From positions 1 to 9,647 of the forward strand of contig CANHUK010000033.1 of assembly GCA_947463755.1 (NCBI GenBank): 9,647 nt of DNA, in the 5' to 3' direction. Made by a program: the position numbers and the translations under genes. This DNA comes from Chitinophagaceae bacterium. GTDB lineage: Bacteria > Bacteroidota > Bacteroidia > Chitinophagales > Chitinophagaceae. The notes under the pieces were generated by a model. That model was given only the letters and a program-made list of their open reading frames with translations, ran no database searches and was not told where the DNA came from. Shown piece after piece: positions 6,349 to 9,647 of this stretch; position 1 is the stretch's first letter, and each line of letters begins with the position of its first letter.

Positions 6349-8307
6349 TCATCGTCCCTCGGGCACCGGCCAGCGGAAACAACCCGCCGGGAGTCCTTCA
6401 CGGTTACCAAGGTTCGCGCCCTCCGGCGTATCTGCCCAGGCATAACGCACCGCCTTCGGCGTTCGGATATCGGGATGAGAGACCACCACCCGGTCTCCTT
6501 CGATCACGGCCTGCGCCCAAATGAACCGCTTCCCGTCACCCGACAACGCGAAATGCTTCAAAGGCCCGCCATCCCTGGCGATCAGCCCGCCGCCGACATG
6601 GTCGAACGACAGGATCATCCGATCTCCGTCGACCTTAACGCTCTTCAATACCGGACCCAAATGCACCAACTTCCGCTCTCCGTACACCAGATAACGCGCC
6701 ACCAGGGACAGTCGCAACCCTACATCCCGCTTGTTCAATGGATGCACATCATTCGATTCGCCGATATCATTGAGCACGGCCATCCCAGTGTTCGGGACAG
6801 ATAAAGTGCGCGACTGCGCTTCCTGCAACTCCGCCAGCCTGCTCTCAGCCGGCTGCGGCCTGGGAGGATTGTTACTCGCCAGTTGTGCAAAGAGGAAGGG
6901 AAAATCGCCCTGTCCCCAGATCTTCCGCCAGCTTTGGATCATCCGTGAAAAGATCACCCGGTACTCCTGCGCACGACTGATATTCGATTCGCCCTGATAC
7001 CAGATCACCCCCTTCATCCCATATCCGATCAACGGCTCGAGCATGCCGTGATACAACGCCCCCGCCTGGTCCTGAAAACGGGTCGTCTGTTCCCGTAACA
7101 AAGGCGAAGTGGTCACCGACAAACGAGCCTTCCATCCACCTGCCAGTGAGATCGTGTCCCTGCCCACCTCCAGCCTGTAAGGCTTTCCGGGGATGAAGCC
7201 GCCCTTGCCGGATTCATTCAGGATCTTGATCACGATCGTGTTCCGCCCGGCCTTCAACACCCCGGCCGGAATATCATAACGACGGTTTACGTATCGGTTG
7301 GTAGCCCCCCCGACCCTTTTTCCATTGACCCAGGTGATGTCTCTCGACACGATGGCTCCCATCCTCAGCACCGCCGGCTGTCCGGCCATGGAAGCTGGCA
7401 GATCCAGTTCCCTCCGATACCAAACGACCGCACCCCCGCTGTCCACCATGCCCTGATCGGCCCAGTAGCCCGGCACCTGCAGGTCCGTCCAGCTGGAAAC
7501 ATCGGTCGAAGGCTGCTGCCAACCCCTGGCATTCGCATCATCCAGGGATTGTATATGCTTCAACCATCCATCAGACAAGGCTTTATCGCGCCGGATGATC
7601 TCCGCCACCAGCGCCGTATCCCGGAAAGGTAGGGCCCGATCGCGGTAGGCCGGAAAATCCTTCAACTCATCCTCATGCATCCATCCCTCGGCAGGTGTTC
7701 CGCCGTAACTGCAATTGATCAGCCCGATCGGTACGCCCAGACGCGACTCCAGTTCCCGGGCAAAGAACCAGCCCACCGCCGTGAACTGCAGGACGGTCCG
7801 CGGATCGGCCGCCTCCCAGCCCTGTTCCGACAACACCTCCTCGTTACGATTGAAATAGGTCCGGCGTGCTACCTTAAAATGACGGATGCGCGGATTGGCA
7901 GCCGCCTCGATCTCTTTGGGATACAATTCCGCCGACTTGAACAATTCGTATTCCATATTCGATTGTCCGGAACAAAGCCAGACATCCCCCACCCAAACAT
8001 CCTTCAACGTGATCGTATCCGAAGCAAGAACTTCCAATACAAAAGGACCGCCGGGCTGCAACACGGGCAGGGTGATCTTCCAGCGTTCCCCCTTCTTCGC
8101 CCTGACCTGATGCCGGATTCCATTGAAAGAAACCATGACAGTCTCATCCCGGTCCGACCAACCCCAGACGGGTACAGGCATCCCCCGTTGCAAGACCATA
8201 CCATCAGAAAAAATGCGGGGCAACCGGACGGCCGCATCAGCAACATAACCGGAAAAAATCAAGATCCCCAGGAGCAAGGAACGTAAGGAAGTCTTCATAT
8301 TTATCAT
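6349..8307 (-). CDS. Sialate O-acetylesterase-like carbohydrate esterase, secreted
   Basis: This is a 652-residue SGNH-type esterase of the SASA (PF03629-like) family, expected to remove O-acetyl groups from carbohydrates. A signal peptide covers about residues 1-25. An N-terminal beta domain (RLPRIFSDGMVLQRG, 28-42) leads to the nucleophile block CSGQSNMEY (112-120) with Ser116. Further blocks are INCSYGGTPAEGW, GVIWYQGESN, and the Asp/His pair DVHPL (Asp520, His522) near the C-terminus. Between the two halves of the esterase fold, about residues 265-390, sits an inserted GH2-type galactose-binding-like domain (WYRRELDLP, TWVNGKRVGG, LKAGRNTIVIKI), common in Bacteroidota SASA proteins. The real substrate is probably an acetylated uronate polymer rather than sialic acid, given the neighbours; that is inference. 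ATGs at 8307 and 8298 are both possible; the longer was kept. The gap to the sulfatase is 58 bases and to the lyase 54 bases. Confidence 0.92.
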   Translation of the reverse strand: MINMKTSLRSLLLGILIFSGYVADAAVRLPRIFSDGMVLQRGMPVPVWGWSDRDETVMVSFNGIRHQVRAKKGERWKITLPVLQPGGPFVLEVLASDTITLKDVWVGDVWLCSGQSNMEYELFKSAELYPKEIEAAANPRIRHFKVARRTYFNRNEEVLSEQGWEAADPRTVLQFTAVGWFFARELESRLGVPIGLINCSYGGTPAEGWMHEDELKDFPAYRDRALPFRDTALVAEIIRRDKALSDGWLKHIQSLDDANARGWQQPSTDVSSWTDLQVPGYWADQGMVDSGGAVVWYRRELDLPASMAGQPAVLRMGAIVSRDITWVNGKRVGGATNRYVNRRYDIPAGVLKAGRNTIVIKILNESGKGGFIPGKPYRLEVGRDTISLAGGWKARLSVTTSPLLREQTTRFQDQAGALYHGMLEPLIGYGMKGVIWYQGESNISRAQEYRVIFSRMIQSWRKIWGQGDFPFLFAQLASNNPPRPQPAESRLAELQEAQSRTLSVPNTGMAVLNDIGESNDVHPLNKRDVGLRLSLVARYLVYGERKLVHLGPVLKSVKVDGDRMILSFDHVGGGLIARDGGPLKHFALSGDGKRFIWAQAVIEGDRVVVSHPDIRTPKAVRYAWADTPEGANLGNREGLPAGCFRWPVPEGR

Positions 8308-8365
8308 ACATGTGATCGGAAGACCCGAAGGCCCTCATCATGAATCGCTGTTTCAATTCCAAATA

Positions 8366-9647
8366 TCATCGACCGGAAGTCGCGGCAGACGTGGAGCTCA
8401 TGGCCATGGCCCGTGAGCGGGCATCTGAGAAATACGACATCATCTTCGCATGCATAGCTGCCTGCGCCTGAGCATGCGACTTGCTGCCCGCGAGATTGAC
8501 CCGCTCCTCCGGGTCGGTGTCGTAATCGTACAATTCCTGACCGATCAATGCCGAAGCGTCAAATGGCATATCACTCTTCCAGGCATTGCCCATCCACACG
8601 GTATAACGATAGCGACCGCTGCGCAGGGCGTAGCCCATGACCTTGTTGGATGTATGTCCGGCCGGCAGCGGCGTGCCTTTCGCAATGGCGCGGGGATATT
8701 GAGAAACTGAAAAATCCTTGACCTTCTTCGTTGGGTCCTTCATCACGGATACCTGACTGCGTCCATGAAGATGCCCGGGCACCGGCGAACCGGTCAGCTC
8801 GCAAAGCGTGGGGAAGATATCCACGAACTCCGAGTGCGACCGGGTTTTGGAGGGACGAATACCCGGCGCTGAAATGATCAGTGGCGTGCGCGTAGCCTGT
8901 TCGAAGGTTGAATGCTTGCACCAGAGATTGTGATCTCCCAGATGCCAGCCGTGATCCCCCCAGAGTACGACGATCGTATTCTCCCGCAGACCCAGGGAGT
9001 CCAACGCTTTCAGCAGCCGGCCCACATTTGCATCGGTGTAGGAGATGGCGGCGTAATATCCATGGAGCAATTCACGCTGCTTATCCTCCGGGATCGTTAC
9101 CCCGTAAGGCTTTTCTGTCTCCGGACGGATCAATGGGGCGATGTCCGTGTAAGACCTGATCTCCCCGGAATTGTGCATGGCGATGTCTACGCCACCCTTT
9201 GGCATCTGCTGATACTTCGCCAGCGGCATATCCTCCCGGCGATACAGATCCCAGTATTTTTTCGGGGATACAAAGGGCAAATGCGGCTTGGCCAGTCCTA
9301 CTGCAAAGAAGAAGGGGGCATCCCCCTTGGCGAGCCCGCCCAGGATATCGATCGCCTGCAGGACATTCGCCCCGTCGTTGTAGGCATTGTCCGGCACATC
9401 GGCGTTCTCGACCGCAGGCTTTACCTTATCCAGAAGGAGTTGACGAATCTGAGCCTTGGTCATACCCTGCGCCACCGCCTCTTTCGTGAGCCGCTCGGCC
9501 TCCTGATGCGAGGCGGCCGACTGATAGCGGCCTGTCACGGGCTCCCCAAAACCGCGGGCATAGTAACGATCCTCGGTCTTATAATAGGGCACACTCCAGG
9601 AAAGTTTATCGATGTCTTCATCCACACAGCGGGGATCATAGACCTTA
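8366..9647 (-). CDS. Sulfatase (iduronate-2-sulfatase-like, S1 family), 5' end outside window
   Basis: The frame is open to the window edge, leaving 426 visible residues of the C-terminal two thirds. The fold and family are clear: FFFAVGLAKPHLPFVSPKKYW (visible 112-132) with the Lys-Pro-His motif, the metal-site block GDHGWHLGDHNLWCKH (230-245), EQATRTPLI (249-257), and the C-terminal sub-domain ending with GQELYDYDTDPEERVNLA. Together these match iduronate-2-sulfatase-like S1 sulfatases, which cleave sulfate esters from polysaccharides after a Cys or Ser is matured to formylglycine. That C/S-x-P-x-R motif lies in the missing N-terminus, so activity and export cannot be judged. The last about 20 residues are Ser/Ala/Met-rich and look dispensable. 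A GTG at 9625 is internal rather than the start, since the frame and family similarity continue upstream. The gene is first in the visible operon, 58 bases ahead of the esterase. Confidence 0.93.
   Translation of the reverse strand, partial: KVYDPRCVDEDIDKLSWSVPYYKTEDRYYARGFGEPVTGRYQSAASHQEAERLTKEAVAQGMTKAQIRQLLLDKVKPAVENADVPDNAYNDGANVLQAIDILGGLAKGDAPFFFAVGLAKPHLPFVSPKKYWDLYRREDMPLAKYQQMPKGGVDIAMHNSGEIRSYTDIAPLIRPETEKPYGVTIPEDKQRELLHGYYAAISYTDANVGRLLKALDSLGLRENTIVVLWGDHGWHLGDHNLWCKHSTFEQATRTPLIISAPGIRPSKTRSHSEFVDIFPTLCELTGSPVPGHLHGRSQVSVMKDPTKKVKDFSVSQYPRAIAKGTPLPAGHTSNKVMGYALRSGRYRYTVWMGNAWKSDMPFDASALIGQELYDYDTDPEERVNLAGSKSHAQAQAAMHAKMMSYFSDARSRAMAMSSTSAATSGR

Noticed and set aside
7675..8286. 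Plus-strand open frame of 203 residues opposite the esterase gene
   Set aside because: It is rich in Arg/His/Pro/Gln with no domain and is antisense to the conserved SASA catalytic region.
9625..9647. GTG at 9625 as start of the sulfatase gene
   Set aside because: The frame continues open to the window edge with family-like residues, and the catalytic N-terminal third is missing, so the gene begins outside the window.

Overview
The window suggests a GC-rich member of the Bacteroidota. The reasons are a periplasmic two-component-regulator propeller protein of the kind found in hybrid two-component systems (HTCS), a dense run of secreted carbohydrate-active enzymes on one strand, and the absence of strong Shine-Dalgarno sites before the starts. 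The family within the phylum cannot be fixed from this sequence; a soil or plant-associated Chitinophagaceae-like organism is a guess. All eight supported genes lie on the minus strand, so transcription runs from high to low coordinates. Two genes are cut by the window edges.

Block 1 (9647 down to 2981) looks like one operon with gaps of only 43-58 bases. In transcription order it holds a formylglycine-type sulfatase (5' end outside the window), a sialate O-acetylesterase-like esterase with an inserted galactose-binding-like domain, a PL38/alginate-lyase-family polysaccharide lyase, KduI (5-dehydro-4-deoxy-D-glucuronate isomerase) and a GH88 unsaturated glucuronyl hydrolase. It ends at a clear intrinsic terminator at 2932-2957. 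The logic is a uronic-acid polysaccharide pathway. Sulfate and acetyl groups are removed, the lyase cuts by beta-elimination to leave 4,5-unsaturated uronates, GH88 frees the unsaturated monosaccharide, and KduI isomerises its open-chain keto form towards 2-keto-3-deoxygluconate. The likely target is a decorated (sulfated and/or acetylated) glucuronan-like polymer. No SusC/SusD transporter pair, KduD or KdgK is visible here.

Block 2 (2924 down to 1) begins with a perfect 8-bp inverted repeat (2899-2924) and a possible promoter. It then holds a small secreted or lipoprotein gene of unknown function, a 184-base intergenic leader with overlapping alternative hairpins, a sialidase-like BNR beta-propeller protein, and, 8 bases later, the N-terminal part of an HTCS-type sensor whose remainder is outside the window. 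The sialidase-like gene and the sensor are probably co-transcribed. It is attractive, but unproven, that this sensor controls block 1.

I saw no RNA genes, CRISPR arrays, insertion sequences or origins. The most interesting points are the combined sulfatase/esterase/PL38/GH88/KduI operon, the uncharacterised sialidase-like protein paired with a sensor, and the two DNA/RNA structures in the 2899-2924 and 2201-2227 gaps.
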